Shown: one piece after another, positions 34,191 through 43,904 of the stretch
Position numbering within the stretch: position 1 is the first letter of the stretch
Layout of the letters: each line of letters begins with the position of its first letter
NCBI GenBank assembly: GCA_964651475.1
Contig: CAZYXV010000002.1
Span: 124,001-188,000 of the forward strand
DNA from: JBGSMF01 sp964651475
Lineage (GTDB): Bacteria; Chloroflexota; Anaerolineae; Fen-1058
Length of the DNA stretch: 64,000 bases
Reading direction: 5' to 3'
Translations under genes and position numbers: made by a program
The notes under the pieces: generated by a model
Database searches by the model: none
The model's input: the letters and a program-made list of their open reading frames with translations, nothing else
Told to the model about the DNA's origin: nothing

Positions 34191-35885
34191 TCACCATCCG
34201 CTGGCAGCAAAAACCGTCTGCAAAAAAGCCCGCCGCTCCTCAAGCGTCATGGGCCTGGGCTGCGAATAATCTTCAATCTGGGCAGTCAGCAACTCGACGC
34301 TGAGCAGGCGATTCTCGTAAACCAGGTAACGATCCACAAAGGTCTTGCGCGTGTTGGGATCAACCTGATCGCCAAAGAACAGGTTGCCCACGCCGTAATG
34401 AATCACGCCGCCGTTGTATAGCTCAAATCCTTGCGGGTGATGCCCCTGGCTTCCGCTGGCAATCACCGCTCCCCAATCCACCAGCTCGCGAAAATCAACC
34501 ACTTGCTGAAACGTGGGCGTGTAATGATAAAACTCCCAATATTGCAGCGTGGCAATGGGCAGCGCGCCGGCCGCGCGCAATTTTCCTAGCTCGGCTTGCA
34601 GCACGGCGTCGTTGCACGGCGCAGAGCCGGGGCGATTGTCGTTCATGCCGTTCACCCAATCAATGGGCGGCCCGACGGGGTTGCAGCCCACGAAGCCCAG
34701 CAGGTTGCCATTGTGCGTCAGCGTCACCGCGCGCTGCGACTCGGTGATCGTCCGCCCGCCGCCATAGTAAGGCAGCCCCAGTTGGTTATACACTCCTAGT
34801 GTGTAAGACAGCGGTTCCCAGCCATAATCGTTCAGATGGTTGCCGGTCAGCTCGACGATGCTGGTGTGAACGTCGGTGATGATTTGCACGTATTTGGGCG
34901 CGCTGCAAAACTCCATCCCAAACACCTGGGGCGGCGGGCAATCCGGCCAGAACGATACCTCGTTGCTAATGTGTACCACGTCGGCGCTGGTCAGCCAGTC
35001 GCGGATTTTTTCGGCCGGATACAGCACGCCGTTGCGCTCCATCTTGACCGCCGTGGTGCGCGTGAGCGCCGTCACGCCCGTCATCGCCAACAGCGTCATC
35101 CTGGATTCGTCCCGATTGAGCAGCGCCGCCGGCTGCGCCGCGCGCCATTTTTCGCGCGCCTGGGCGTCGCCGTTCAACCCAACGGCCAACGCCAGCGGGT
35201 ATGCCGCCAGGTCCAGATTGCGATGCAGCGGCGTGCGCCCGTCAACCGAGAGTACTTTGAAGCGAGGCGTGAGCTGCTCGAATGGCACAATGCCCCACGC
35301 CGGGCGAGCATTCCACAACGTATCGGCCAGCGCCGCCGCGTCAACCACCTCGACGGCGCCCTGCACCGGCTCGCCCCACACGGCCCAAAACGCCCGGAAC
35401 GTTTCCTCGCTCATGCGCAGCGAGCCGCCGAACGTCGCGCTGGGCGCGCCCTGCCACGCCCCCTGAATCTCCGCGAAAGGCACATCGTCCACCAGCGTGG
35501 GAAACGGCGCGACGAGCGCGTAAACCCACGTTGCCACCATGTCTTGCGGCGCGACCTGCCCCACCTGCGTCATGATCAACTGCAGGTCAGCCTCCTGATC
35601 CAGGTTGACCAACGCGAATTGGTCCGGGCGCGATTGGACGGTTTGCTGCGCCGCCGCGCCCACAGCACCCGGCACCCCCAGCGCAACGGACACGCGCAGC
35701 GGGGCCGGCGTGGGCGTGGGAATTGGGGTTGAAGTTGGCGTCAAGGTTGGCGTCTGGCTTGGCGCTGGTGTGAGCGTCGGCGCGCTTGTTGGGGATGAAT
35801 CGCCGTGCCCGGCGATAACGTCGCTTGAACATGCGGTTAATATCAGAGCAAGGAACACTAGAATTGCAAAATGGCAACGAGTCAT
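34191..35885 (-). CDS. CapA-family (PGA_cap) metallophosphatase-like lipoprotein
   Basis: 564 residues. The signal segment ends in LILTAC, a good lipobox, and AAGG precedes the ATG. A Thr/Pro stalk (~25-60) and an insertion-rich N-terminal domain follow. The CapA/PGA_cap core has ISNEVSFWPD, VELTGNHLNDYGWE, VGCNPVG and GSQGHHPQGFELYNGG, the metal-binding set of these calcineurin-like proteins. CapA relatives handle poly-gamma-glutamate or other surface polymers; the large N-terminal region is reminiscent of a solute-binding fold. An extended -10 promoter lies upstream. Exact substrate unknown. Confidence 0.88.
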   Translation of the reverse strand: MTRCHFAILVFLALILTACSSDVIAGHGDSSPTSAPTLTPAPSQTPTLTPTSTPIPTPTPAPLRVSVALGVPGAVGAAAQQTVQSRPDQFALVNLDQEADLQLIMTQVGQVAPQDMVATWVYALVAPFPTLVDDVPFAEIQGAWQGAPSATFGGSLRMSEETFRAFWAVWGEPVQGAVEVVDAAALADTLWNARPAWGIVPFEQLTPRFKVLSVDGRTPLHRNLDLAAYPLALAVGLNGDAQAREKWRAAQPAALLNRDESRMTLLAMTGVTALTRTTAVKMERNGVLYPAEKIRDWLTSADVVHISNEVSFWPDCPPPQVFGMEFCSAPKYVQIITDVHTSIVELTGNHLNDYGWEPLSYTLGVYNQLGLPYYGGGRTITESQRAVTLTHNGNLLGFVGCNPVGPPIDWVNGMNDNRPGSAPCNDAVLQAELGKLRAAGALPIATLQYWEFYHYTPTFQQVVDFRELVDWGAVIASGSQGHHPQGFELYNGGVIHYGVGNLFFGDQVDPNTRKTFVDRYLVYENRLLSVELLTAQIEDYSQPRPMTLEERRAFLQTVFAASGW

Positions 35886-35930
35886 GGATAACCTTTTTAC
35901 ATCTCAAGATACGATCAAAATAATTACGCT

Positions 35931-35939
35931 ATTATATCA
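35931..35939 (-). promoter_or_regulatory. Extended -10 promoter of the CapA-LDT-LysM genes
   Basis: On the minus strand TGATATAAT (35939-35931), an exact extended -10, lies 46 bases upstream of the CapA ATG. The region expected for the -35 reads AGAGGG, a poor match. A Shine-Dalgarno AAGG is present before the ATG. Confidence 0.55.
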
Positions 35940-35958
35940 CGACTGGTTCTACACCCTC

Positions 35959-38568
35959 TCACTGCATCACAAATACCCTCGCCCGCGCCTCAGTCGTTTC
36001 GCCGCTCTGGGCATGAGCGATGATGCGCAGCGTGTATTCGCCGTTTGGCAAGCCGCTCACGTCCCACACCGCCAGCATGTTATTTTCTACCTGCGAAAAA
36101 TGCGGGCCGCTGATCCAGCCCGCTTCGCGGCCCTCGTACATCACCTCGTAATAATCCAGCGCCCCACTCACTGTGCCAATCACTTGGATCAACCCGGCCA
36201 CTGTGCTGCCTTCAGCGGGTTGGCTGACGCTCACCAGGACCGGGCCGGCAGGCGCGACCGTGCCGCACTCGTTTTGCGCCACCAGTTTCACGCCGTGCGC
36301 TTCTGCCCAGGCCTGGCCGGGCGCCGAAGCCGCCCACGCTTTTACAAACTCGTCATCTGGATAGACAAACACCACTTGCTCGCCCCAGGCGCCGCACGGC
36401 GGCCAGTGCGGGTCTTGTTCTTGGGGAAGCGGCAACTGCGCTTCGGCAAAGATTTCTTTGAGCCGCCCGGCGGGCGGGCAGTATTGGCTGGGTTCCGTGC
36501 CCGTATCGGCGCAGATTTCTTTTTCCACCACGCCAGCGGGGCGCTCCAAGTCTTTGACTGGCTGACCCTCCAACGCGCGCTCGAAAAAGGCATGCCAGAT
36601 GGGCGCTGCGCCAGTGAGGCCGGTGGTGCCTTGCATTGGCGAGTTATCGGCATTGCCCACCCACACGCCCACCACCATATCCGGCGTGTAACCCATCGTC
36701 CAGTTGTCGCGATAATCGTCGGTGGTGCCCGTTTTGGCGGCGGCCGGCCGGCTGAGCTTGAGCGGACTGTTTTGGCCAAAAGCCGGCGTGCGCGCGGCGT
36801 TATCTGAAAGGATGCTCGTAATCAGGTAAGCGTGCTGGGGCAAAAAGATTGGCTCACCTTGGGGCGGCTGATAGTCGTACACTGCTTCGCTGCCGCGCAT
36901 CACGCGCTTGATGGCGGCAGGCGGGATGCGCCGCCCCCCGTTGGCAAACGCCTGATACAGGCCAGCCATCTCGATGAGGGGCACTTCGCCGCCGCCCAGC
37001 GTCAACGCCAGGCCGTAATAAGGCTGCGTGAGCGTGGTGATGCCAGCCTGCCGCGCCCGCTCCAGGAACGTTGGCAGTGTCACGAACTCGAGCGCCTTGA
37101 CGGCCGGCACATTATACGAGTTGGCCAACGCCGTGCGCACCGTCACCGGCCCGTGAAAGCGCCGATCATAATTCTTGGGATCGTACTCCTGGCCGTATTG
37201 ATTGACAAACTTGACCGGCACGTCCCAGACGAGCGTGGAGGGCGTCCAGCCTTTTTCAAACGCGGCGATGTACGTCAACGGCTTGATCGAGGACCCGGGC
37301 TGGCGCGGCGCGGTGGTCATGTTCACCTGCCCCTGGATATCGGCGTTGTAAAAATCCACGCTGCCCACCATGGCCAAAATTTCGCCGCTATGCGCGTCTA
37401 ACGCGAGCAGCGCCGCGTTGGTGACGTGCTTGTCTTTGATAGTGGGATCGTTGATCTGCTCGCGCGCCACCTCTTCGGCGATCTTTTGCAGACGCATGTC
37501 GAGCGTGGTGTAAATCTTGAGGCTGGTGTGATAGACCTCCGTGCCGTACTGCTCCTCGATCAATCCGCGCACGTACACCACAAAATGCGGCGCGGGGATC
37601 ACTGTAAACGTTTCGGGCAGCTTGAACTCGTACGCCGCGATCTCTGCCGCGGCCGCGTCTGCCTGCGCCTGGGTGACGTCGCCCTGCTCGACCATCAATG
37701 CCAGCACGCTGCGATGGCGGCGCAGCGCCGCCTCTTTGCCCCCGCCGAATACGTCATAATTCGCAGGCGACTGCGGCAATCCAGATAAAAAGCTCGCCTC
37801 GGCCAGCGTCAGGTCTGCGGCGTCTTTGGCAAAGTAGGTCTGCGCGGCGGCCTGGATGCCATACGCCAGGTTGCCGTAATTCGCGCTGTTCAGATAAAAC
37901 GCCAGAATGTCATCCTTGCTGTAGCGGCGCGATATTTCCGAAGCCAGCACGATTTCTCTGATCTTGCGCTTGAGAGTGCGCTGGGTGCGCTCCTCTTCCG
38001 AAAGCACCAGGTTGCGCGCTACCTGCTGCGTGATGGTGCTGCCGCCCGAAACAAATTCGCGCTCGGTGAACGCGTAATAAAATACGCGCACCAATCCCAG
38101 CGGATCAAAGCCGGGATGCTTGTAAAAATAAGCGTCTTCGGTATCAATGGTGGCAAGAATCACGTAACGCGAGATGCGGTCCAGCGGCACTTCTTGCCGC
38201 CGCCCGCCGTGGGGATCAATTAATTCGTACAGCAAAGCGCCGTTGCGATCGTATATCTGGCTGGAGACAAACAGCCCCTTGACCCGATCTGAGAGCTGGT
38301 CTGGAGGGGGCAACTGGCCGGCCACGTAAATATAGCCCGTGATGCCCGCCGCCAGCGCCGCAAACAACACCACTACCGCCAGCAAGGTAAGGACGATAAA
38401 ACCCTGCATCAGTCTCGCGCCAACCGTCACGCGAGGCGCCGGCGGGCGCGGGCGAGGGGGGCGCGATGAGGGCGGCGCTTTCACCGCCCCGCCCCACTCG
38501 CCTGCCGGGGCCGGCAGTTGAGAACGATCGTCGCGTGGATCGGGTAATTTTGTCGGCAGGTTACTCAT
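35959..38568 (-). CDS. Class A penicillin-binding protein (PBP1A type)
   Basis: 869 residues. A Pro/Arg-rich cytoplasmic lead (~50 residues) precedes one membrane helix. The glycosyltransferase domain carries TEDAYFYKHPG, GGSTITQQVARNL and KRKIREIVLASEIS; the transpeptidase domain carries the SxxK (PGSSIKPLTY), SxN (NSYN) and KTG (KTGTTDDY) motifs. Both activities should be present, making and crosslinking peptidoglycan outside the membrane. The tail (from about residue 770, VSQPAEGSTVAGLIQVIG) is an Ig-like domain absent from the minimal enzyme. A promoter lies at 38635-38662. Confidence 0.96.
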   Translation of the reverse strand: MSNLPTKLPDPRDDRSQLPAPAGEWGGAVKAPPSSRPPRPRPPAPRVTVGARLMQGFIVLTLLAVVVLFAALAAGITGYIYVAGQLPPPDQLSDRVKGLFVSSQIYDRNGALLYELIDPHGGRRQEVPLDRISRYVILATIDTEDAYFYKHPGFDPLGLVRVFYYAFTEREFVSGGSTITQQVARNLVLSEEERTQRTLKRKIREIVLASEISRRYSKDDILAFYLNSANYGNLAYGIQAAAQTYFAKDAADLTLAEASFLSGLPQSPANYDVFGGGKEAALRRHRSVLALMVEQGDVTQAQADAAAAEIAAYEFKLPETFTVIPAPHFVVYVRGLIEEQYGTEVYHTSLKIYTTLDMRLQKIAEEVAREQINDPTIKDKHVTNAALLALDAHSGEILAMVGSVDFYNADIQGQVNMTTAPRQPGSSIKPLTYIAAFEKGWTPSTLVWDVPVKFVNQYGQEYDPKNYDRRFHGPVTVRTALANSYNVPAVKALEFVTLPTFLERARQAGITTLTQPYYGLALTLGGGEVPLIEMAGLYQAFANGGRRIPPAAIKRVMRGSEAVYDYQPPQGEPIFLPQHAYLITSILSDNAARTPAFGQNSPLKLSRPAAAKTGTTDDYRDNWTMGYTPDMVVGVWVGNADNSPMQGTTGLTGAAPIWHAFFERALEGQPVKDLERPAGVVEKEICADTGTEPSQYCPPAGRLKEIFAEAQLPLPQEQDPHWPPCGAWGEQVVFVYPDDEFVKAWAASAPGQAWAEAHGVKLVAQNECGTVAPAGPVLVSVSQPAEGSTVAGLIQVIGTVSGALDYYEVMYEGREAGWISGPHFSQVENNMLAVWDVSGLPNGEYTLRIIAHAQSGETTEARARVFVMQ

Positions 38569-38634
38569 TATGCTTTACACTCTGTGCAACAAGCGCCAGA
38601 CCATCCCAGCCAATTTCATAATGCAACGCTGGTG

Positions 38635-38662
38635 ATTATAACACGGCAATAAGCCAAGTCAA
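38635..38662 (-). promoter_or_regulatory. Sigma-70 promoter of the PBP gene
   Basis: On the minus strand TTGACT (38662-38657), 16-base spacer, TATAAT (38640-38635). It gives a leader of about 60 bases before the ATG at 38568. Confidence 0.7.
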
Positions 38663-38695
38663 CCCTACGCCTCAATATTCCAGGCCGCCTCTGGC

Positions 38696-39541
38696 TTATA
38701 CGGCCGGCAAGGACGTAGTCGGGTCAAAGCCTTCCTGGCGCAGCAGGTCGTCAAGATTATCCAGCAATGCATTTACCCGCTGCATCACTCTGCCGTCCAC
38801 CGCGCACGCCGCCTGAAGAACAGCTTTGACCTGGTCCGCCATCTCAGCGGGCAGTTGCGAACAATGCGCTTGCGTCCACTCTATCAGGCGCTTCTCCCCC
38901 GGATGTAACACCCGGTTGAGCGCAAAAATCACATCAAAGTAACTTGCGAGCAGCGCTGCCACGCGATGGTTCAGACTTACCCGGTCCCCACGTTGGCTGG
39001 CCTTTTCAATCTGATGCGCGTAACTTGGAATGACGCGGCGCAGAACCGCGTGGTTTTTCTCGATGATGGCGCGCCGGAGCGCTTCCGGGTACGGCTGCTC
39101 GCTCTGCCGCTGCAAGTTGTAGAACCAACCCTGCCGGTCGAAAAGCAGCCGCGAGTGACGAATCGTGTACCAGAAGCAGGTGGTATAGCCCAAGCTCGCC
39201 TGGTGCTGCCGCCACACGCGGTCCAACTGGCTCTCAATCCAGGCAGGCTCCCAGTATATAACGTCCACTTCAATGCCCGTTGCAGCATCGTACCATTCGT
39301 CGCCCGGATCCCAGAACTGCACATTGAGATCGGCGCGGGCCGCCCCCATCTCCGCCACCAATGTCCGGCGCGCATCGAGTGGAACGGCGGCAGACGTGTA
39401 AACGTACAGGTCAATGTCCGACAACACGTCGCCAACAGCTTGAGAGCCACCCCAGGCTACAGCCTCAACCGTTCGAAATTCTTGGAAGCGGCGCGCCAGG
39501 TCATGCGCCAGTTTCTCACGGCGCGAATTGATTTCGGTCAT
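38696..39541 (-). CDS. Nucleotidyltransferase-fold protein (DUF4037-like)
   Basis: 281 residues. The motif VEAVAWGGSQAVGDVLSDID (GGS-x8-DxD) at residues ~26-45 is the polymerase-beta nucleotidyltransferase signature, and LYVYTS continues the strand. A helical C-terminal region (EAL-RRAIIEKN, ALLASYFDVIFALNRVLHPG) matches the DUF4037 type of domain. These enzymes may adenylylate small molecules or tRNA-like targets, or be kanamycin-nucleotidyltransferase relatives, but the substrate is unknown. The gene stands alone between the PBP gene and the divergent cNMP gene. Confidence 0.8.
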   Translation of the reverse strand: MTEINSRREKLAHDLARRFQEFRTVEAVAWGGSQAVGDVLSDIDLYVYTSAAVPLDARRTLVAEMGAARADLNVQFWDPGDEWYDAATGIEVDVIYWEPAWIESQLDRVWRQHQASLGYTTCFWYTIRHSRLLFDRQGWFYNLQRQSEQPYPEALRRAIIEKNHAVLRRVIPSYAHQIEKASQRGDRVSLNHRVAALLASYFDVIFALNRVLHPGEKRLIEWTQAHCSQLPAEMADQVKAVLQAACAVDGRVMQRVNALLDNLDDLLRQEGFDPTTSLPAV

Positions 39542-39819
39542 TGTCTCATCTCCAAAGCAATGCGGCGGGAAAAATCGTCACTGGGTTCATATTGACATTC
39601 GACGGGTTGCACGAGGCAAGTTGATAGCATACCCGATAGTAGTATCGTTGATTTTCATGTTTGCGTCAAGCGGCCGGAACGGCGCGTCAAAGTGATTCGA
39701 GGTTGCGCTCCTGCGCTGCTCGAAACCCGCCATTTTTGTGTATCGTTACGCTTTGTGTATCGGCCAGAGTATGTTAAAATAGAAACTGGGTAACAAGGAC
39801 AAATTTTAACGAGGACACC
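39542..39819. promoter_or_regulatory. Divergent intergenic region with extended -10 promoter
   Basis: The plus-strand promoter of the cNMP gene is probably TTGTGT (39754-39759), 16-base spacer, TAAAAT (39776-39781), with the TG of an extended -10 at 39773-39774. The transcript would start near 39788. AACAAGGACA and AACGAGGACA precede the ATG. No hairpin or gene is seen in the rest of this gap. Confidence 0.5.
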
Positions 39820-41508
39820 ATGTCTGAGTCTAAAGATCTTCTCAACCGCCTGGCTGCCTTGTCGTTATTTGCCGGCTTGAGTGAAGAAGAACTTGGAACC
39901 ATCGCCGGCCTGGTGGGGCAATCTCAATTTTCCCCAGACGCGATCGTTTTTCGGCAAGGCGACGAAAGCGACAAGTTCTACCTCGTCGAAAGCGGCAAGG
40001 TATTAATCATCGTGCGCGACGAGGCCGGCGCCGAGGCCGAGTTGACTCGCTTTGGGCCGGGCGACTTTTTCGGCGAAGCGGGGCTGCTCAAGAGCGAGCC
40101 GCGCAACGCCACCGCCAAGACCCTCGTCACCACCACCCTGCACTTTTTTACTGAAGCCAATTTCAGGCTCTTGTTGCAGCGCTTTCCCAAAATTGAAAAA
40201 CAAATCGCCCAGCGCGCCGCTATGCGAGAAAGGGGCCGGCAGCTTCGCTTCCCCTGGCAAATGGAAGACGAAGTCACTATCTTTGCCGCCCGGCGGCATT
40301 GGGCGGCCCTGATCCGGGTGGTTCCCCAGGTCTTGCTCGTCACGCTGGCGTGCGCCGGGCTGACCTTTATTGCCTTCCATTTCCTGGCCAACGCCGGCGC
40401 CCTCAAGTGGATCATCAGCGTCCTGGCGGTAATCGTCTTGGGATTGACCATCGTCTGGCACATTGTAGACTGGAACAATGACTATTTGATCGTCACCGAC
40501 CGGCGCGTCGTGCACATCGAGCGCGTCATGTTCTTTAGCGAAACGCGCGGCGAATTGCCGATGGACGCCATTCAAGACGTCATCCTGGTGCGCGCCAGCC
40601 CGATAGCCACGTGGCTGGACTATGCCAACATTCGCATTCAGACGGCCGGCGGAGGCGGGCATATCAGCTTTACGTATCTCCATCGCCCCGAAGCTGCGCA
40701 GCAGCAGATCCTCCAACAGCGGACGCGGTTGACGGGCGAAGCGCGCGAAGAAAGGCGCGCCGCTATTCGCTACGAAATTGAAAAGGCCATCCGGCGGCCT
40801 GGCGAGCCGCCGCCAACCCCACCGCCGGCCCCGAAAATCTTGGCCCCGCCGGTACCCACCTCTAAACCGCCCCGCACATTCTTGCAGCGCCTGGGAGAAG
40901 TGGCGCAACTGCGCCTCGAACGCGAAGGGCAAATCATCTGGCGCAAGCACTGGCTGGTTTTGCTCTCGCAGATATCCAGGCCGGCGCTGGTCGCCATCGC
41001 CGGGATTCTCTTGTTTTCGTGGATCCGCAATTTGACTCTGGCGCCCTGCGTCCGGCCGGCGCTCGTCATCGTCATCGTAGGCGGAATCTTGTGGGTTATT
41101 TGGGAATGGATGGATTGGGGGAACGATTTGTATATCCTCACCCCCACCAACATTATTGATATCGAGAGCCTGCCCTTCAAGCTCAAAGAGAGCCGGCGCG
41201 AAGGCGGCCTGGATCGCATCCAGGATATCGAGATCGTGCTACCTTCGTTCTGGTCCAACCTGCTCAACATTGGCAACATTCGCATCAAAACCGCCGCCGC
41301 CGGGGGCGATTTTACGTTTGACAGAGTGTACGACCCGCGCGGCGTGCAGCGCGACGTGTTCCGCCAACTGGCCCGCTATCGCCGCCAGCAAGATCTGCAA
41401 CAACGCCAGCGCCAATTTGAAGACATGTCCCAGTGGTTCTCGGTGTATAGTGAGGTGACGAGGCCGCCCGCGCCTCAAGCCAAAGAAGGAAATGACATCG
41501 GTGGTTGA
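39820..41508 (+). CDS. Cyclic-nucleotide-binding protein with two membrane-PH modules
   Basis: 562 residues with GAGGACACC before the ATG. Residues ~1-130 form a CRP-type cNMP domain; the phosphate-binding cassette reads FGPGDFFGEAGLL...PRNATAKT. Then two similar modules follow, each with two membrane helices and a bacterial PH domain of the YdbT/DUF304 type: module 1 ~155-315 (ITDRRVVHIERVMFF-like stretch; MDAIQDVILVRASP) and module 2 ~365-540 (TPTNIIDIESLPFKL; LDRIQDIEIVLPSF). A Pro-rich linker (~325-350) joins them. The protein probably senses a cyclic nucleotide at the membrane; output unknown. Confidence 0.85.
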   Translation: MSESKDLLNRLAALSLFAGLSEEELGTIAGLVGQSQFSPDAIVFRQGDESDKFYLVESGKVLIIVRDEAGAEAELTRFGPGDFFGEAGLLKSEPRNATAKTLVTTTLHFFTEANFRLLLQRFPKIEKQIAQRAAMRERGRQLRFPWQMEDEVTIFAARRHWAALIRVVPQVLLVTLACAGLTFIAFHFLANAGALKWIISVLAVIVLGLTIVWHIVDWNNDYLIVTDRRVVHIERVMFFSETRGELPMDAIQDVILVRASPIATWLDYANIRIQTAGGGGHISFTYLHRPEAAQQQILQQRTRLTGEAREERRAAIRYEIEKAIRRPGEPPPTPPPAPKILAPPVPTSKPPRTFLQRLGEVAQLRLEREGQIIWRKHWLVLLSQISRPALVAIAGILLFSWIRNLTLAPCVRPALVIVIVGGILWVIWEWMDWGNDLYILTPTNIIDIESLPFKLKESRREGGLDRIQDIEIVLPSFWSNLLNIGNIRIKTAAAGGDFTFDRVYDPRGVQRDVFRQLARYRRQQDLQQRQRQFEDMSQWFSVYSEVTRPPAPQAKEGNDIGG

Positions 41509-41516
41509 GGGAAACA

Positions 41517-42071
41517 ATGGCATTGCGTGAGATTATAGGAACGGACAATCCAATTTTACGCCGCAAGGGTAAAAAGATTCAAAAGATCACCCCCGAAGTC
41601 CAATTATTGATTGACGACATGGTAGAAACGATGCGCGCGGCGCCGGGCGTCGGGCTGGCGGCTCCACAGGTCGCGCAATCGCTCCGGTTGTTCGTAGCCG
41701 AACTGGATCAAGACCCGGAGCTTCCTGGCAGCGGCAAGTTATACGCCGTCCTCAATCCAGAATATGTATACAAGTCCGAAGAAATGATCGCAGGCGTGGA
41801 AGGCTGCCTGTCTGTTCCGGGGTGGGCCGGCGAGGTAGAGCGCCACGCGCAAATCGCTATCAAAGGAATGGACCGGCGCGGCCGCAAAATCCGCCTCGAG
41901 GTGGAGGGCTGGCTGGCGCGCGTTTTCCAGCACGAAATTGACCACCTGGATGGCGTGCTGTTCACAGACCACATCAGCGACCCTACAAAAGTCTGGCCGG
42001 TAGAAAAAGGCGAAGAAGAACAGGCCGAAATAAATGCCGAGCGCGAGCGGCGGCGCGCGCTGGCCGTCTGA
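41517..42071 (+). CDS. def: Peptide deformylase
   Basis: 184 residues; GAGG lies seven bases before this ATG. It removes the formyl group from the initiator Met of new proteins. All three motifs are present: GVGLAAPQV, EGCLSVPGW (Cys metal ligand) and HEIDHLDGVLF (two His ligands and catalytic Glu). A C-terminal extension rich in Glu/Arg follows. It precedes an MFS gene and ubiX on the same strand with short gaps, probably one transcript. fmt is not nearby, which is unusual but not rare. Confidence 0.96.
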   Translation: MALREIIGTDNPILRRKGKKIQKITPEVQLLIDDMVETMRAAPGVGLAAPQVAQSLRLFVAELDQDPELPGSGKLYAVLNPEYVYKSEEMIAGVEGCLSVPGWAGEVERHAQIAIKGMDRRGRKIRLEVEGWLARVFQHEIDHLDGVLFTDHISDPTKVWPVEKGEEEQAEINAERERRRALAV

Positions 42072-42099
42072 ACCTCACACGGCAACCGGAGAACACTAT

Positions 42100-43335
42100 A
42101 TGTCAAACCCTGCCTCCGAGTCCGGGCGCCCCGCGTGGCGCTCGCTGCCGCGCAACGTGTGGGCCGTCACACTCACCAGTTTCCTCACCGACATTTCCAG
42201 TGAAATGCTCACCAACTTGCTGCCGCTCTTTTTATCCGAGGTGCTTGGCGTCAAGACAAACATCATTGGGTTGATTGAGGGCATTGCCGAGACGACGGCC
42301 AGCCTGCTCAAAGTATTTTCAGGCTGGCTTTCCGACATGCTGGGGGCGCGCAAGTGGCTGACGGTGGCCGGCTATGCCCTATCTACTGCGGCCAAACCGT
42401 TTTTGTATTTTGCAACAACCTGGACCGCAGTATTGGGCGTGCGCTTTGCCGATCGGGTGGGCAAAGGCATCCGCACCGCGCCGCGAGACGCGCTGGTGGC
42501 CGATAGCATTGACGAAAACCATCGCGGCCTGGCCTTTGGCCTGCACCGCGCTGGCGATACGGGCGGCGCTTTTGTTGGCATCTTGATCGCCATGGCCATC
42601 GTCGCCGCCACGCAGCGCGGCGCGGTTGCGCTCGAGCGAGGGACATTCCAGACGGCGGTGCTCATCAGCATTATCCCGGCCGCGTTGGCCGTGTTGGCGC
42701 TGGCATTGACCGCGCGCGATGTGCCGGTGAGCCGGAAAAGCGCCGCGCCCTCGCTTTCACTACGAGAGTTCGACGCGCGCTTTAAAGGTTTCTTGCTCAT
42801 TGTCGTACTGTTCACGCTGGGCAACTCGTCCGACGCGTTCTTGATCTTGCGCGCCAACAAGCTTGGGCTGAACGTCTTGGGTGTGCTGGGGATGGTTGCC
42901 ACATTCAACCTGGTCTACACGCTGGTCTCCGGCCCGGCCGGGGCGCTTTCGGACCGAATCGGGCGCAAGCGATTGTTGGTGGCAGGCTGGCTGACGTATG
43001 GGCTGATTTACCTGGGCTTTGCGCTGGCGCGCGCCGGCTGGCACGTATGGACGCTGTACGCGCTGTATGGCGTGTACTATGGCACAGTTGAGGGCACGGC
43101 CAAAGCATTGGTAGCAGACATCGTGCAGCCCGAACAACGCGGCACAGCCTACGGCGTGTACAATGCCGCGATTGGGCTGGTGGCCTTGCCGGCCAGCCTC
43201 ATCGCCGGTGTGTTGTGGCAGGGCGTATTTGGATGGGCAGGGCTTGGGCCCAGCGCGCCGTTCTTGTTCGGCGCAGCGCTGGCCACGGCCGCCGCCATCT
43301 TGATGGCGGTGTGGCTGCCGCGCGTAAAGTCATGA
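42100..43335 (+). CDS. MFS transporter
   Basis: 411 residues from an ATG with GGAG eight bases upstream; a longer frame overlapping def is rejected. Twelve predicted membrane segments; SFLTDISSEMLTNLLPLFLS and the loop motifs SGWLSDMLGARKWLTVAGY and GALSDRIGRKRLLVAGW fit the drug-exporter-like MFS branch found near metal or small-molecule resistance genes. Substrate unknown. The stop overlaps the ubiX start (ATGA). Confidence 0.85.
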   Translation: MSNPASESGRPAWRSLPRNVWAVTLTSFLTDISSEMLTNLLPLFLSEVLGVKTNIIGLIEGIAETTASLLKVFSGWLSDMLGARKWLTVAGYALSTAAKPFLYFATTWTAVLGVRFADRVGKGIRTAPRDALVADSIDENHRGLAFGLHRAGDTGGAFVGILIAMAIVAATQRGAVALERGTFQTAVLISIIPAALAVLALALTARDVPVSRKSAAPSLSLREFDARFKGFLLIVVLFTLGNSSDAFLILRANKLGLNVLGVLGMVATFNLVYTLVSGPAGALSDRIGRKRLLVAGWLTYGLIYLGFALARAGWHVWTLYALYGVYYGTVEGTAKALVADIVQPEQRGTAYGVYNAAIGLVALPASLIAGVLWQGVFGWAGLGPSAPFLFGAALATAAAILMAVWLPRVKS

Positions 43336-43904
43336 GTGAAATCAAAAAGCTGATCGTCGGCATCAGCGGCGCTAGCGGCGCCATCCTGGGCATTCGACTA
43401 TTGCAAGTAGTGCGGCAAGCCGCGTTGGCCGAGTCTCACCTGATTGTCAGCCCGGCGGCGCGCGCCATCATCGCTCAAGAAACCGAGTGGAACGTCAGCG
43501 ACGTCGAGGCGTTGGCCGACGCTGTTTACGCCCCGCACAACGTGGGCGCGGCAATTGCCAGCGGATCGTTCGCCGCCGCCGGCATGGTCGTCATCCCCTG
43601 TTCGATCAAAACCCTGAGCGCCGTCGCGCACAGTTATAGCGCCGATCTCGCCTCGCGCGCGGCGGACGTGACGTTAAAAGAGGGACGCTCGCTCGTGCTG
43701 GTGGTGCGAGAAACGCCTCTGCACGCCGGCCACATCCACTTGATGGCGCGAGCGGCCCGCAACGGCGCAGTGATTTTCCCGCCAACGCCTGCCTTTTACG
43801 CTCGCCCGCAAAACGTGCAAGACGTAGTTGACGGCATCGTCGGGCGCGTGCTGTTGAGGCTGGGCTTTGAAAACGAGTTGTACGCCAGGTGGCAAGGGAT
43901 TTGA
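43332..43904 (+). CDS. ubiX: Flavin prenyltransferase UbiX
   Basis: 190 residues, start overlapping the MFS stop. UbiX attaches dimethylallyl to FMN, making the prenylated flavin used by UbiD-type decarboxylases. The flavin-binding GISGASGAILGIRLL, the core VIPCSIKTLSAVAHSYS and the C-terminal RPQNVQDVVDGIVGRVL are typical. No ubiD gene is in the window, so the decarboxylase partner must be elsewhere. Length is standard. Confidence 0.95.
   Translation: MSEIKKLIVGISGASGAILGIRLLQVVRQAALAESHLIVSPAARAIIAQETEWNVSDVEALADAVYAPHNVGAAIASGSFAAAGMVVIPCSIKTLSAVAHSYSADLASRAADVTLKEGRSLVLVVRETPLHAGHIHLMARAARNGAVIFPPTPAFYARPQNVQDVVDGIVGRVLLRLGFENELYARWQGI

Noticed and set aside
35605..36807. Plus-strand frame of 400 codons opposite CapA and the PBP gene
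   Set aside because: Spans two genes and their spacer on the other strand and has no recognisable domain.
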